Notes: generated by a model from the letters alone, not told the origin. Positions 41,457 to 50,548 are shown, numbered from the stretch's first letter. The stretch: 64,000 nt of DNA from Sutcliffiella sp. FSL R7-0096 (GCF_038595065.1 NZ_CP152003.1:1282001-1346000), one strand, 5' to 3'. Numbers and translations are program-made.

Positions 41457-42484
41457 TGGATCGATATTCACGTCAGACTCTGTTCGCACCGATTGGAGTG
41501 GACGGTCAAAAAAGCATTGGTGAAAAACACGCGTTAGTCATCGGTGCAGGCGCATTGGGTACAGGAAATGCGGAGGCGCTGGTCAGGGCGGGAGTCGGAA
41601 AGATCACAATCATAGACAGGGATTATGTGGAGTGGAGCAACCTTCAACGTCAACAGCTATACTCTGAAAAGGATGCACAAGAAAAGCTGCCAAAAGCTGT
41701 GGCAGCAAAAGAGCGGCTCCAGCTGATCAATTCAGAAGTGGAAATAAATGCTCACGTTGCGGATGTGACTGCAGATATGTTGGATGCGCTAGTGAAAAAA
41801 GAGGGGTTCGACCTGTTGCTTGATGCAACCGATAACTTTGATATCCGCATGATTATGAATGATATTAGTCAAAAGCATGGTGTTCCTTGGATATATGGGG
41901 CGTGTGTGGGGAGCTACGGGATCTCTTTTACCATTTTTCCAGGCGAAACCCCCTGCTTGCAGTGTTTGCTGAAAACAGTTCCACTGGGAGGTGCGACTTG
42001 CGATACAGTTGGAATTATAGCTCCAGCTGTGGGGATGGTGGTAGCACATCAAGTTGCAGAGGCATTGAAAATCCTTTCTGGTAACGTCGAGGACTGCAAT
42101 CGCAAGCTCGTTTCCTTCGATTTGTGGAAAAATCAGTATGTCTCCTTGAATGTAGATAAATTAAAGGACCCTGAGTGTTTAAGTTGTGGAGACAATCAGA
42201 CTTATCCCCGTCTATCTTTTGAAAACCAAACGAAAACTGCTGTCCTTTGCGGAAGGGATTCCGTACAGATAAGACCGGCGGAAACAATGTCTGGAGCTAG
42301 GAGTCTGATGGCAGTTAAAGAGCTTTTGACATCCCAAGGCATAGGTGTCGAAGCCAACCCATACTTAATTTCCTTCCAAGTGGAGGGGCATCGCCTGGTA
42401 GCTTTTCAGGATGGAAGGGTGCTTGTTCATGGAACAAAGGAGATTGCGAGGGCAAAAACATTGTATCACCGATATTTAGGATAA
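41456..42484 (+). CDS. thiF: Sulfur carrier adenylyltransferase ThiF
   Basis: 342-residue E1-like enzyme that adenylates ThiS. ATP-binding motif VIGAGALGTGNAEALVRAGV, DATDNFDIRM, zinc cysteines in PCLQC and ECLSC, and the conserved cysteine in GGATCDTVGI. The C-terminal 90 residues extend beyond MoeB length as in Bacillus ThiF. ATG overlaps the thiG stop. Confidence 0.94.
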   Translation: MDRYSRQTLFAPIGVDGQKSIGEKHALVIGAGALGTGNAEALVRAGVGKITIIDRDYVEWSNLQRQQLYSEKDAQEKLPKAVAAKERLQLINSEVEINAHVADVTADMLDALVKKEGFDLLLDATDNFDIRMIMNDISQKHGVPWIYGACVGSYGISFTIFPGETPCLQCLLKTVPLGGATCDTVGIIAPAVGMVVAHQVAEALKILSGNVEDCNRKLVSFDLWKNQYVSLNVDKLKDPECLSCGDNQTYPRLSFENQTKTAVLCGRDSVQIRPAETMSGARSLMAVKELLTSQGIGVEANPYLISFQVEGHRLVAFQDGRVLVHGTKEIARAKTLYHRYLG

Positions 42485-42499
42485 GGGACTGAGAATTCT

Positions 42500-43303
42500 A
42501 TGGTAGCAAAAGTATTAACGATAGCAGGTTCCGATAGTGGCGGAGGGGCCGGCATCCAGGCTGATATCAAAACGTTTCAGGAGCTGGAGGTGTTTGGGAT
42601 GTCGGCCATCACCGCCTTGACTGCCCAAAACACATTAGGGGTCCAAAGCGTCTATCCGATCCCCGTTGACATGATAATGGAGCAATTGCATTCCATTGCA
42701 GAGGATTTACGTCCGGAAGCTTTAAAGACTGGAATGCTGTTCAGCGGCGTCATCATTGAGTCGGTAGCCAATAAGATTGCAGAGCAAGGCTGGGGAAATG
42801 TAGTGGTCGACCCTGTCATGATAGCCAAAGGTGGTGCAAGGCTTTTACAAGAGGATGCAATAAGGGCTATTCGCGAAAAACTCCTCCCACTTGCGACTGT
42901 TACAACGCCGAATATTCCCGAAGCGGAAGTGCTGACCGAAATGACATTGGATTCAATGGACAGAAGGAAGGAAGCGGCACGAATGCTTCATAAACTAGGA
43001 GCCTCCCATGTTGTCATCAAAGGTGGACATGGGGAAGGAGATGAGTTAGTTGATCTTGTTTATGATGGCAACAAATTTATTGAGCTGAAAAGCATGCGCA
43101 TTGATACAAGGCACACTCATGGAACCGGCTGTACGTTTGCAGCGGCTATCGCGGCTGGACTTGCCAAAGGTCGCACAGTGGAAGATGCGATCTTAGTGGC
43201 GAAACGCTATATTCATCTTGCCATTGAGCACGAACTTGGAATAGGTAGTGGCCATGGTCCAACCAATCATTGGGCATATCGAAAAGCTGGTGTTGGCGTA
43301 TGA
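42500..43303 (+). CDS. thiD: Hydroxymethylpyrimidine (phospho)kinase ThiD
   Basis: 267-residue ribokinase-fold kinase making HMP-PP. Motifs: TIAGSDSGGGAGIQADIKTF at the N terminus, VDPVMIAKGG, TPNIPEAEVL and the anion-hole THGTGCTFAAAIAAGLAKG. Only a weak ribosome-binding site is seen (AAGGGACTGAG). ATGA overlap with thiE. Confidence 0.95.
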   Translation: MVAKVLTIAGSDSGGGAGIQADIKTFQELEVFGMSAITALTAQNTLGVQSVYPIPVDMIMEQLHSIAEDLRPEALKTGMLFSGVIIESVANKIAEQGWGNVVVDPVMIAKGGARLLQEDAIRAIREKLLPLATVTTPNIPEAEVLTEMTLDSMDRRKEAARMLHKLGASHVVIKGGHGEGDELVDLVYDGNKFIELKSMRIDTRHTHGTGCTFAAAIAAGLAKGRTVEDAILVAKRYIHLAIEHELGIGSGHGPTNHWAYRKAGVGV

Positions 43304-43947
43304 AGAGGGAATGGTTAAACGTATATTTTGTGATGGGAAGTGTGGATTGCAACGGTCGTGATCCAAGGGATGTGCTGCAGGAAGCCATCAACGGGGGAAT
43401 TACTCTTTTTCAGTTTCGTGAAAAAGGGCAAGGGGCCAAGGTGGGTGCCGAAAAAAGGGAACTTGCCCTAGAGCTTAAGGAAATTTGTAAGAGGCATGAT
43501 ATTCCGTTTATCGTGAATGACGATATCGATCTAGCGCTTGAGGTCGAGGCGGACGGCGTGCATATCGGGCAAGAGGATGCCGCTTTTCCTTTGGTGAGGG
43601 AACGGCTAACGCCTGGAATGGTTATCGGTGTTTCCTGTCACACGGTGGAGGAGGCTGCAGAAGCTGTTTCGTCTGGAGCAGATTACATCGGAGTGGGACC
43701 CATGTACTTCACTTCCACCAAAAAGGACATCAGGGAAGTGAAAGGCCCAGAGGTTATCAGGCGAATTCGTCATGCTGGGATGACGGTTCCCATAGTGGGA
43801 ATAGGCGGTATAACAGTAGAAAATGCAGGGGCAGTATTGGAATCTGGAGCAGATGGAGTTGCAGTAATTTCAGCAATTTCAAAAGCTGAGTCATCTTTTG
43901 CGGCGGCAGAGGCTTTTTCTCGTTTTCACAACATTGTCAAAAAATAA
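43300..43947 (+). CDS. thiE: Thiamine-phosphate synthase ThiE
   Basis: 215-residue TIM barrel that joins HMP-PP and thiazole phosphate. Motifs: LFQFREKG, IPFIVNDDIDLALE, ADGVHIGQEDA, GADYIGVGPMYFTSTKKD and GIGGITVENAGAVLESGADG. ATG at 43300 overlaps the thiD stop; an earlier ATG in this frame lies inside thiD. Last gene of the operon. Confidence 0.95.
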   Translation: MKREWLNVYFVMGSVDCNGRDPRDVLQEAINGGITLFQFREKGQGAKVGAEKRELALELKEICKRHDIPFIVNDDIDLALEVEADGVHIGQEDAAFPLVRERLTPGMVIGVSCHTVEEAAEAVSSGADYIGVGPMYFTSTKKDIREVKGPEVIRRIRHAGMTVPIVGIGGITVENAGAVLESGADGVAVISAISKAESSFAAAEAFSRFHNIVKK

Positions 43948-44013
43948 TCACTAAACTTCAAAATACGTGATATAATAAAATCACCATTTACTTTATAACA
44001 TGTTTGCATGTAG

Positions 44014-44049
44014 TCCCCTGCTCTTGATTTAGAGCGGGGGTATTTTTTT
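44014..44049 (+). terminator. Terminator of the thi operon
   Basis: CCCCTGCTCT, loop TGATTT, AGAGCGGGGG, then TATTTTTTT. Confidence 0.9.
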
Positions 44050-44093
44050 GACATCAACCAAAACGAAGCCAAACAACAAAGCTCTTTTCTTAA

Positions 44094-44276
44094 GGCTCTT
44101 TTCTGAAAAATTGTTGCTATTCACTAGTAAAAAGTCGGCAATTGGACTTTTTATAGCATTGAAACCTTAAAAAATGCATGAAAGCTTTTTTGTATAGTCA
44201 GGAAAAGAGCACGCCAGCAAGGAAAAAACGGTTTGTTTATAAATACGAAAAAGCAACAAAGTATTAGTAAATAGCC
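44094..44276 (-). mobile_element. Family C element, copy 2
   Basis: 183 bp in reverse orientation. Ends GGCTCTTTTCTGAAAAATTG and AGCAACAAAGTATTAG..TAGCC; internal hairpin GTAAAAAGTC, loop, GGACTTTTTA and the GGAAAAGAGCACG motif common to all copies. No matching 8-bp flanks could be made out; a second GCTCTTTTCTTAA lies just outside the left end. Confidence 0.75.
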
Positions 44277-44284
44277 AACAACAA

Positions 44285-44315
44285 AGAGCCTGCTGCAAAC
44301 AAGCAGCAAGCCCTC
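44285..44315 (-). terminator. Probable terminator of hmp
   Basis: GAGCCTGCTGC, loop AAACAA, GCAGCAAGCCCTC; on the minus strand followed by TCTTTGTTGTT, a weak T tract. Confidence 0.55.
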
Positions 44316-44323
44316 GACCATTA

Positions 44324-45556
44324 TTATTTAACCGCCATTTCTACTTCCTTCTTCATATCAATAGAAGGTCCAAAAAACTCGTATCTGATATTTTCCTCAG
44401 CAACTCCAAGTTTTCCAAGGATGGAGATGACAAATTTCATGAATGGAACTGGTCCACAGACATAATATAGTGCATTATTATCTATGTTTAATGCTTCTAA
44501 CATATTTTCCGTAATGTACCCTTGTTCATGGAAAGTTCCTAATCTTACGTCCTCATCTGATGGATTTTTATAAACAAATAGATTTTTCCCGTTCTCCATC
44601 ATTTCAATGGCTTCTCTGACCTCATCTTTAAATGCATGTACAGAACCATTTCTGGCAGCGTGGATGAAAGTGGTTGGCCTTGCCGGTTGTTCTTTAGCAA
44701 TGGTCTTCAACATACTTAGCATTGGTGTGATACCCACACCTCCACTTATTAAGTAAACAGGTGAGTCTTGTTTCGTTTCAAGAATAAAATCACCCGCTGG
44801 TGCTGTCACTTCCAAAGTATGACCTGGTTCCACCTGGTCGTGAAGGTAATTGGATACTACCCCATCAGGATCACCATTTTCTTTTTTGACAGAGATTCGG
44901 AAGCACTCCCCGTTGCTGGCATCAGATAAACTGTACTGACGATTGAATAAATTCTTTTCTCCTGGTATGGAGATTCTGATAGTGATGTACTGTCCAGGTG
45001 TGAAAGATGGTACAGCAGACCCGTCAGATGGCTTCAAGTAGAATGAAGTAATAAGCTCGCTTTCCTCCACCTTTTCCACCACTTCGAAGTCTTTGAAATC
45101 TTCCCAACCTGCATGCTGTTGTGCTGCTGCCTCATACATTTCTTTTTCTACGGATATGAACACATCTGCAATCACTCCATAAGCTTCTCCCCAAGCTTCA
45201 ATAATTTCCTCTGTTGCTGCGTCTCCAAGTACGGCCTTTATCGCTTCAAGTAAATGTTCCCCAACAATAGGGTAATGTTCCGGTTTAACGGCCAAACTTC
45301 TATGCTTGTGGGCTATCTGCTTTACGGCAGGTATTAGGACCTCCAGTTGATCGATATAGGTAGCTGCCGCATAGACGGTGTTTGCCAAAGCGGTTTGCTG
45401 GCGCCCTTTTTTTTGATTAGCATGATTAAAGATATTTAAAAGTTCTGGGTGATTGGAAAATAAAGTTTTATAGAAATGGGTGGTAATTTCCTCACCCTTC
45501 ACGGCTAGAACTGGAGCGGTTGATTTAACAATTTCAATTGTTTTTGAGCTAAGCAT
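44324..45556 (-). CDS. hmp: Flavohemoprotein (nitric oxide dioxygenase) Hmp
   Basis: 410-residue protein: N-terminal globin (about 1-138) with the proximal histidine in AHKHRSLAVKPEHYPIVGEHL, then an FAD domain with RQYSLSDAS and an NAD domain with ISGGVGITPMLSM. It detoxifies NO to nitrate with O2 and NADPH. ATG at 45556. Two NsrR-type boxes lie in the 100 bases upstream, so expression should be induced by NO. Single gene. Confidence 0.96.
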   Translation of the reverse strand: MLSSKTIEIVKSTAPVLAVKGEEITTHFYKTLFSNHPELLNIFNHANQKKGRQQTALANTVYAAATYIDQLEVLIPAVKQIAHKHRSLAVKPEHYPIVGEHLLEAIKAVLGDAATEEIIEAWGEAYGVIADVFISVEKEMYEAAAQQHAGWEDFKDFEVVEKVEESELITSFYLKPSDGSAVPSFTPGQYITIRISIPGEKNLFNRQYSLSDASNGECFRISVKKENGDPDGVVSNYLHDQVEPGHTLEVTAPAGDFILETKQDSPVYLISGGVGITPMLSMLKTIAKEQPARPTTFIHAARNGSVHAFKDEVREAIEMMENGKNLFVYKNPSDEDVRLGTFHEQGYITENMLEALNIDNNALYYVCGPVPFMKFVISILGKLGVAEENIRYEFFGPSIDMKKEVEMAVK

Positions 45557-45573
45557 CTTAAAATGCCTCCCCT

Positions 45574-45602
45574 TTAAAGATATATTTTAAATACATCTTT
45601 AT
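45574..45602 (-). promoter_or_regulatory. NsrR box 1 (hmp)
   Basis: AAGATATATTTTAAATACATCTT closely follows the palindromic NsrR consensus (AAGATGYATTT-N-AAATRCATCTT; one arm has one change). It overlaps the region just upstream of the hmp ribosome-binding site and the probable start of transcription, next to a minus-strand TATAAT. Confidence 0.82.
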
Positions 45603-45621
45603 TATATATGAGGGCCCACAT

Positions 45622-45649
45622 TAAAGTAATATGTAAAATACATCTTTAA
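45622..45649 (-). promoter_or_regulatory. NsrR box 2 (hmp)
   Basis: AAAGTAATATGTAAAATACATCTTT has the same right half (AAATACATCTTT) with a weaker left half, about 47 bases from box 1. Confidence 0.6.
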
Positions 45650-45716
45650 CAAATTAGCCACAAGTTAAGATGAAAAGGGGGGAGAATTGGAGGTATTTAT
45701 CCAAGAAAGTCAAAAC

Positions 45717-45745
45717 AAAAAGGCTCCCATCACTGGGAGCCTTTT
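45717..45745 (-). terminator. Terminator of the cold-shock gene
   Basis: Minus strand AAAAGGCTCCCA, loop GTGA, TGGGAGCC, then TTTTT. Confidence 0.9.
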
Positions 45746-45762
45746 ATATGTTGTGCTATAAA

Positions 45763-45963
45763 TTATGCTTTGTTTACGTTAGCAGCTTGGTCGCCACGGT
45801 TACCTTGAACGATTTCAAATGTAACAGATTGACCTTCTTCTAAAGATTTGAAACCTTCGCCTTGGATCGCTGAGAAGTGAACGAATACGTCGTCTCCGTC
45901 TTGGCGCTCGATGAATCCGAAACCTTTTTCTGCGTTAAACCATTTTACTGTACCTTGTAACAT
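45763..45963 (-). CDS. Cold-shock protein (CspB/CspC type)
   Basis: 66-residue single cold-shock domain that binds single-stranded RNA and DNA. RNP1 KGFGFIER and RNP2 VFVHFSAI are present. ATG at 45963 follows TAGGAGGTAACAAC; the frame upstream is leader. As in other csp genes the 5' leader is probably long (no other gene lies in 45964-46120). Which paralogue cannot be told. Confidence 0.95.
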   Translation of the reverse strand: MLQGTVKWFNAEKGFGFIERQDGDDVFVHFSAIQGEGFKSLEEGQSVTFEIVQGNRGDQAANVNKA

Positions 45964-46149
45964 GTTGTTACCTCCTAGTGTGCTTACCACACAATGTATT
46001 ACTATTCTTGCTCTTAGAAATATCAAGGCGAAAGTTAAATCTTAACTTTGAATCCTTACATACCGAACAAAAATAATTCTTCTTAAGAATAACAGTTTAA
46101 TCCAAAAATAGCAAGGGGAGAACACAAATGCCCAAAACTGCGTGGGACT

Positions 46150-46205
46150 TCGCCGTAGAAGGGGAAACTCCTGTGCGGGTCTGTCCCCCTTCTTTTAATT
46201 TAACA
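46150..46205. other. Unexplained hairpin upstream of the leader-peptide gene
   Basis: GAAGGGG and CCCCTTC arms with a 20-base GC-rich loop, followed by TTTTAATTT. It may be a terminator of an unseen transcript or a remnant of the GC-rich repeat (CTCCTGTGCGGGTCT resembles its core). Confidence 0.35.
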
Positions 46206-46258
46206 AATGTAACATGACTGAAATATTTAAACTATCTTAATTTTGGTTAAATTGGTGA

Positions 46259-46288
46259 TTGACAATTGCTTGTCTACGGTGGTAAGTT
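46259..46288 (+). promoter_or_regulatory. Possible promoter of the leader-bmrCD operon
   Basis: Perfect TTGACA at 46259-46264 with a weak TAAGTT about 18 bases downstream; the leader peptide starts 52 bases later. Confidence 0.45.
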
Positions 46289-46339
46289 TAAAAAGTGGAA
46301 ATTATATGAAACTTTTTAAATTTAAATGAAAGGGAGGTT

Positions 46340-46459
46340 ATGAAGATGATGAAGTTAATGACAACAGATTTTGTGATTGGCAAAGATGTTAAAAATGGCT
46401 GCATCAATAATTTAATAAATCTCGTGACCTGTCCTAAAAGATATGAGGTTAGCATGTAA
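46340..46459 (+). CDS. BmrB-like leader peptide
   Basis: 39-codon frame with a strong GGGAGG site and ATG at 46340. The peptide starts MKMMKLMTTD, has two cysteines and no signal. It lies before the bmrC-type gene as bmrB does in B. subtilis, where translation of the leader controls transcription attenuation of bmrCD. The codons at 46424-46432 (GTGACCTGT) are exactly complementary to the 5' arm of the next terminator, so a ribosome covering them would decide which hairpin forms. Identity with bmrB rests on position, size and mechanism, not sequence. Confidence 0.65.
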   Translation: MKMMKLMTTDFVIGKDVKNGCINNLINLVTCPKRYEVSM

Positions 46460-46503
46460 CTCATTTCTGTTTCTTTAAATTTGTTCAGATATCTTTGTAG
46501 GGA

Positions 46504-46542
46504 ACACAGGTCACCAACAGGGCGTGACGTGTGCTTTTTTTA
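46504..46542 (+). terminator. Attenuator terminator 1 before bmrC
   Basis: CACAGGTCAC and GTGACGTGTG arms, nine-base loop, seven T residues. Its 5' arm can instead pair with leader codons 46424-46432 (nine bases), which would be the antiterminator. Confidence 0.78.
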
Positions 46543-46547
46543 TGGAG

Positions 46548-46592
46548 AAAAAAGGTGGCATACCGAGTAACGTTCGGTATGCCACCTTTTTG
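46548..46592 (+). terminator. Attenuator terminator 2 before bmrC
   Basis: AAAAAGGTGGCATACCGA, loop GTAACGT, then the perfect complementary arm and TTTTTG; a very strong hairpin in tandem with terminator 1. Confidence 0.85.
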
Positions 46593-46766
46593 TTTTGGTT
46601 TATTTCTATAATTTCCCAGAATAATCACCGAAAGGATCACTCTTTCGGAATATCAGGAGGAATTAACTATGCAAAGTGTTTATGTTCGTTTGATGATGTA
46701 CAAAGTGGCTTCAGATGGAGGGTAGCAAGAAACTGGAATTCAGCATAGAAGGGAGAGTTTACAATT

Positions 46767-48524
46767 ATGTTTTCAGTACTAGGAAAATTGGGTTGGTTTT
46801 TTAAAGAACATTGGAAAAGATATACGATTGCCATTGTATTACTTATTTTTGCAGGTATTTTAGAGGTCATTCCACCGAAAATGATCGGGATGGCGATTGA
46901 TGATATACAGGTTGGGGCGTTCACGCCGGAGAAACTCATGCAGTATGTGGTGTTCCTCATGCTATTGGCCATTGTCATTTACGGTATCACCTACACCTGG
47001 ATGTACCAGCTGTTCGGAAGTTCTTTTTTGGTGGAAAGATCCCTACGATCAAAATTGATGGGGCATCTGTTAAAGATGACACCAACCTTTTATGAAAAGA
47101 ACCGGACAGGGGATTTAATGGCCCGCGCAACCAACGACTTGAAGGCAATTTCTACGACAGCGGGCTTCGGTGTATTGACACTGATTGATTCAAGTGTCTT
47201 CATGCTTATCATTTTAGGGACAATGGGCTTCATGATTAGCTGGAAGTTGACGCTTGCTGCAATCATTCCGTTGCCACTAATGGCACTTGCCATGAATATC
47301 TATGGGAAAAAAATTCACCAGCGTTTTACAGAAGCGCAGGATGCTTTTGGAGATATGAATGACAGAGTACTCGAATCCATTGCGGGAGTCCGTGTCATTC
47401 GTGCTTATGTACAGGAAAGGGCGGATCAGGGTAGATTCCATCAGATGACAGATGATGTCTATAAGAAAAATGTTAAGGTTGCCATCATCGATTCTTTGTT
47501 TGAGCCGACTATTAAACTGTTGGTTGGTGCAAGCTATCTGATTGGTCTTGGATACGGTGCATACTTGGTTTTCCACAAAACCATAACACTTGGGGAACTT
47601 GTTGCATTCAACGTTTACCTTGGGATGTTGATCTGGCCGATGTTTGCTATTGGTGAACTCATCAATGTCATGCAAAGAGGTAATGCATCTTTGGATCGTG
47701 TCAATGAGACACTTTCCTACAAACAGGATGTCGCAGATCACCCTGAGTTGATGGATGTTTTCCAACCTAACACCATTGAATTTAATCAGGTTACATTCAA
47801 ATACCCATCCTCTACAGTAGAAAATTTAAAGAATGTCTCCTTCCATTTAAAAGCCGGGCAGACACTTGGGATTGTCGGGAAAACTGGTAGTGGAAAAACG
47901 ACATTGATTAAACAACTCTTAAGGGAATATCCACTTGGAACTGGTAGAATAAGCATCAATGAGGTAGATCTACAACAAATTCCGCTCCACACCATCCAAG
48001 GGTGGATTGGGTATGTACCACAAGATCATATCCTTTTTTCGAGGTCTGTCAAAGAGAACATCCTTTTTGGAAAAGAAAACGCCACAACAGAAGAAATCGC
48101 GCAGGCTATCAGGTCGTCTGCTTTTGAAAAGGATTTGGAGATGCTGCCGGAGGGATTACAGACATTGGTCGGTGAGAAAGGGGTCTCCTTGTCAGGTGGA
48201 CAGAAGCAACGGATATCTATAGCACGTGCTCTTATTGCCAATCCTGAAATACTCATTCTGGATGATTCCTTATCGGCAGTCGATGCTAAAACGGAAGCTA
48301 CCATCATTGAAAATATCAGAAACGAACGGGCTGGAAAGACAACACTTATCTCCACTCACCGGTTATCAGGTGTCCAGCATGCAGATTGGATTATCGTTCT
48401 TGAGGACGGGGAAATCGTGGAATCGGGCATGCATGACCAATTGATGGCCATCGGAGGGTGGTACAAGGAACAGTTTGAACGGCAACAGGTTCAGTCGCCA
48501 AAAGGAGGCGAAGTTTTAACATGA
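46767..48524 (+). CDS. bmrC: Multidrug ABC transporter subunit BmrC-like
   Basis: 585-residue half transporter: six membrane helices (about 15-295) and an ABC domain with Walker A GKTGSGKTT at 371-379, signature LSGGQ at 475 and Walker B ILILDD ending in D499-D500. The usual catalytic glutamate is aspartate (D500), the mark of the degenerate site partner in heterodimeric exporters. Length equals B. subtilis YheI (BmrC). It should pair with the next protein to export drugs. Stop overlaps bmrD in ATGA. Confidence 0.87.
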   Translation: MFSVLGKLGWFFKEHWKRYTIAIVLLIFAGILEVIPPKMIGMAIDDIQVGAFTPEKLMQYVVFLMLLAIVIYGITYTWMYQLFGSSFLVERSLRSKLMGHLLKMTPTFYEKNRTGDLMARATNDLKAISTTAGFGVLTLIDSSVFMLIILGTMGFMISWKLTLAAIIPLPLMALAMNIYGKKIHQRFTEAQDAFGDMNDRVLESIAGVRVIRAYVQERADQGRFHQMTDDVYKKNVKVAIIDSLFEPTIKLLVGASYLIGLGYGAYLVFHKTITLGELVAFNVYLGMLIWPMFAIGELINVMQRGNASLDRVNETLSYKQDVADHPELMDVFQPNTIEFNQVTFKYPSSTVENLKNVSFHLKAGQTLGIVGKTGSGKTTLIKQLLREYPLGTGRISINEVDLQQIPLHTIQGWIGYVPQDHILFSRSVKENILFGKENATTEEIAQAIRSSAFEKDLEMLPEGLQTLVGEKGVSLSGGQKQRISIARALIANPEILILDDSLSAVDAKTEATIIENIRNERAGKTTLISTHRLSGVQHADWIIVLEDGEIVESGMHDQLMAIGGWYKEQFERQQVQSPKGGEVLT

Positions 48525-50548
48525 AAAAAATAAAATCAGGCAAACGCCTATTTCAATATGCATTAACACAAAAGAAAATAATCATCATTGCATTACTGAT
48601 GCTCTCGGTTGCGGTTGCTGCGGAATTGACTGGCCCCTTCATTGCAAAACGAATGATCGATAATCATATTCTGGGAATTGAGAAAGCCTGGATTACGACG
48701 GAAGAGAACGGCAAAGACCGAGTGTTCTTCCAAGGGAAGTACTATGTCAGGGAGGACAGGGTTGAGATAGACCCTACATCAGAGAATACTGTAAGGATCC
48801 TTCAAGTGGGAAGAGAATATTACTTTCTTCCTTCTGATATTCGTTTTGATGGGGAGAGGACGGCACGAAACGGTGAACTGACCATCAGTCGTGGTGGGGA
48901 ACAGGAATCCTATCCTGCACAGAGGCTTTCCAATAGTGAACTAATCAGCTTTTATGAACCGGATGTAAAATACATCATTTACTTGGTTGGTCTTTATTTT
49001 GCTCTGCTGGTTGTGGCATCCTTCTTCCAGTACGGGCAAAGCTATTATTTACAGACTTCAGCGAATCGCATCATCCAGAAGATGAGGGAGGATGTGTTTG
49101 GTCAGATTCAGAAGTTGCCAATCCAGTATTTTGATCACCTTCCAGCAGGTAAAGTAGTGTCAAGGATTACGAATGATACAGAAACGATCAAGGAATTGTA
49201 TGTAACCGTATTGGCTACCTTCTTTTCCGGATTGATTTATATTACAGGAATTTATATTGCGCTCTTTTTACTTGATGTAAAGCTAGCGGCAATCTGCCTG
49301 GCACTGATTCCTATCTTGATCATTTGGTTCATTTTCTACCGAAAATATGCTTCAGTTTACAACCATAAAATACGTGCACTTCTAAGTGATATCAATGGTA
49401 ATATCAATGAATCGATACAGGGTATGCCCATCATTCAAGCCTTCCGTCGTCAGAAGAAGGCGAAGGAAGAATTCGAGGGCTGGAATGAGCAGCATTTCTC
49501 TTATCAAAATAAGCTGTTAAGTTTGAATGCCTTGACCTCCCATAATCTTGTAGGGGTATTAAGAAATATCTCATTTGTCGTGGTCATTTGGTATTTTGGC
49601 GGTGCATCTCTTGGGATCGGGACAATGGTTTCTCTAGGAGTTCTTTACGCTTTCGTGGATTACTTGGGAAGAATGTTCGGGCCCATCACCGGAATGGTGA
49701 ACCAGCTGGCAAACCTGGAACAAGCGCGTGTTTCTGCAGTACGTGTCTTTGAATTGATGGATGAGGCTGGCATTCAGGTTTCCGATGTGAAACACCCTCG
49801 ATATGAAGGAAATGTATCGTTTGATTCCGTTTGGTTTGGTTACAAGGAGAACGAGCATGTTCTTAAAGACATCTCTTTTACTGCGCATAAAGGCGAGACT
49901 GTCGCACTTGTAGGTCATACAGGATCCGGAAAGAGCTCCATCATGAACCTCCTATTTCGCTTTTATGATATTGAAAAAGGCAAAATCGTCATTGATGGGG
50001 AGAATATTCAGGATTTACCGAAGCAGGCAGTCAGACAGCATATGGGTATTGTGCTGCAAGATCCGTTCCTGTTCAGTGGAACCATTGCTTCAAATGTAAG
50101 CTTGGATGATCCTTCCATTACTATAGAGCGGGTCAAAAAAGCACTTGAGGACGTAGGTGCCATGGATTTCATCAACGCACTTCCGAATGGGCTAGAGGAA
50201 CCTGTCATTGAAAAGGGGAGTACCTTGTCTTCTGGACAACGACAGCTAATTTCTTTTGCGCGTGCTCTTGCGTTCGATCCGGCCATACTTATTCTGGATG
50301 AGGCGACAGCAAGTATTGATACAGAAACCGAGGCTATTATTCAACAGGCTTTGGAAGTTCTTAAAAAAGGAAGAACGACTTTTATCATTGCACATAGACT
50401 TTCTACTATTAAGAATGCGGATCAAATCCTTGTCTTGGATCGTGGAGAAATTTCAGAGCGGGGCAATCATGAAGATCTGATGGAGATTAAAGGGAAATAC
50501 TATCAAATGTATGAACTGCAGCAGGGAAGTAAAGGGTTGGCAGGATAA
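48521..50548 (+). CDS. bmrD: Multidrug ABC transporter subunit BmrD-like
   Basis: 675-residue half transporter. After the first helix, an extra domain of about 100 residues (about 55-150, external by prediction) is inserted, as in BmrD/YheH. ABC domain: Walker A GHTGSGKSS, signature changed to LSSGQ, Walker B LILDEA with the normal catalytic glutamate. Signature and Walker B differences complement those of BmrC, as expected for a one-active-site heterodimer. ATGA overlap with bmrC. Confidence 0.87.
   Translation: MKKIKSGKRLFQYALTQKKIIIIALLMLSVAVAAELTGPFIAKRMIDNHILGIEKAWITTEENGKDRVFFQGKYYVREDRVEIDPTSENTVRILQVGREYYFLPSDIRFDGERTARNGELTISRGGEQESYPAQRLSNSELISFYEPDVKYIIYLVGLYFALLVVASFFQYGQSYYLQTSANRIIQKMREDVFGQIQKLPIQYFDHLPAGKVVSRITNDTETIKELYVTVLATFFSGLIYITGIYIALFLLDVKLAAICLALIPILIIWFIFYRKYASVYNHKIRALLSDINGNINESIQGMPIIQAFRRQKKAKEEFEGWNEQHFSYQNKLLSLNALTSHNLVGVLRNISFVVVIWYFGGASLGIGTMVSLGVLYAFVDYLGRMFGPITGMVNQLANLEQARVSAVRVFELMDEAGIQVSDVKHPRYEGNVSFDSVWFGYKENEHVLKDISFTAHKGETVALVGHTGSGKSSIMNLLFRFYDIEKGKIVIDGENIQDLPKQAVRQHMGIVLQDPFLFSGTIASNVSLDDPSITIERVKKALEDVGAMDFINALPNGLEEPVIEKGSTLSSGQRQLISFARALAFDPAILILDEATASIDTETEAIIQQALEVLKKGRTTFIIAHRLSTIKNADQILVLDRGEISERGNHEDLMEIKGKYYQMYELQQGSKGLAG

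Noticed and set aside
44072-44289. Target duplication AACAACAAAG around family C copy 2
   Set aside because: The similar sequences do not abut the element ends; coincidence or older rearrangement cannot be separated.
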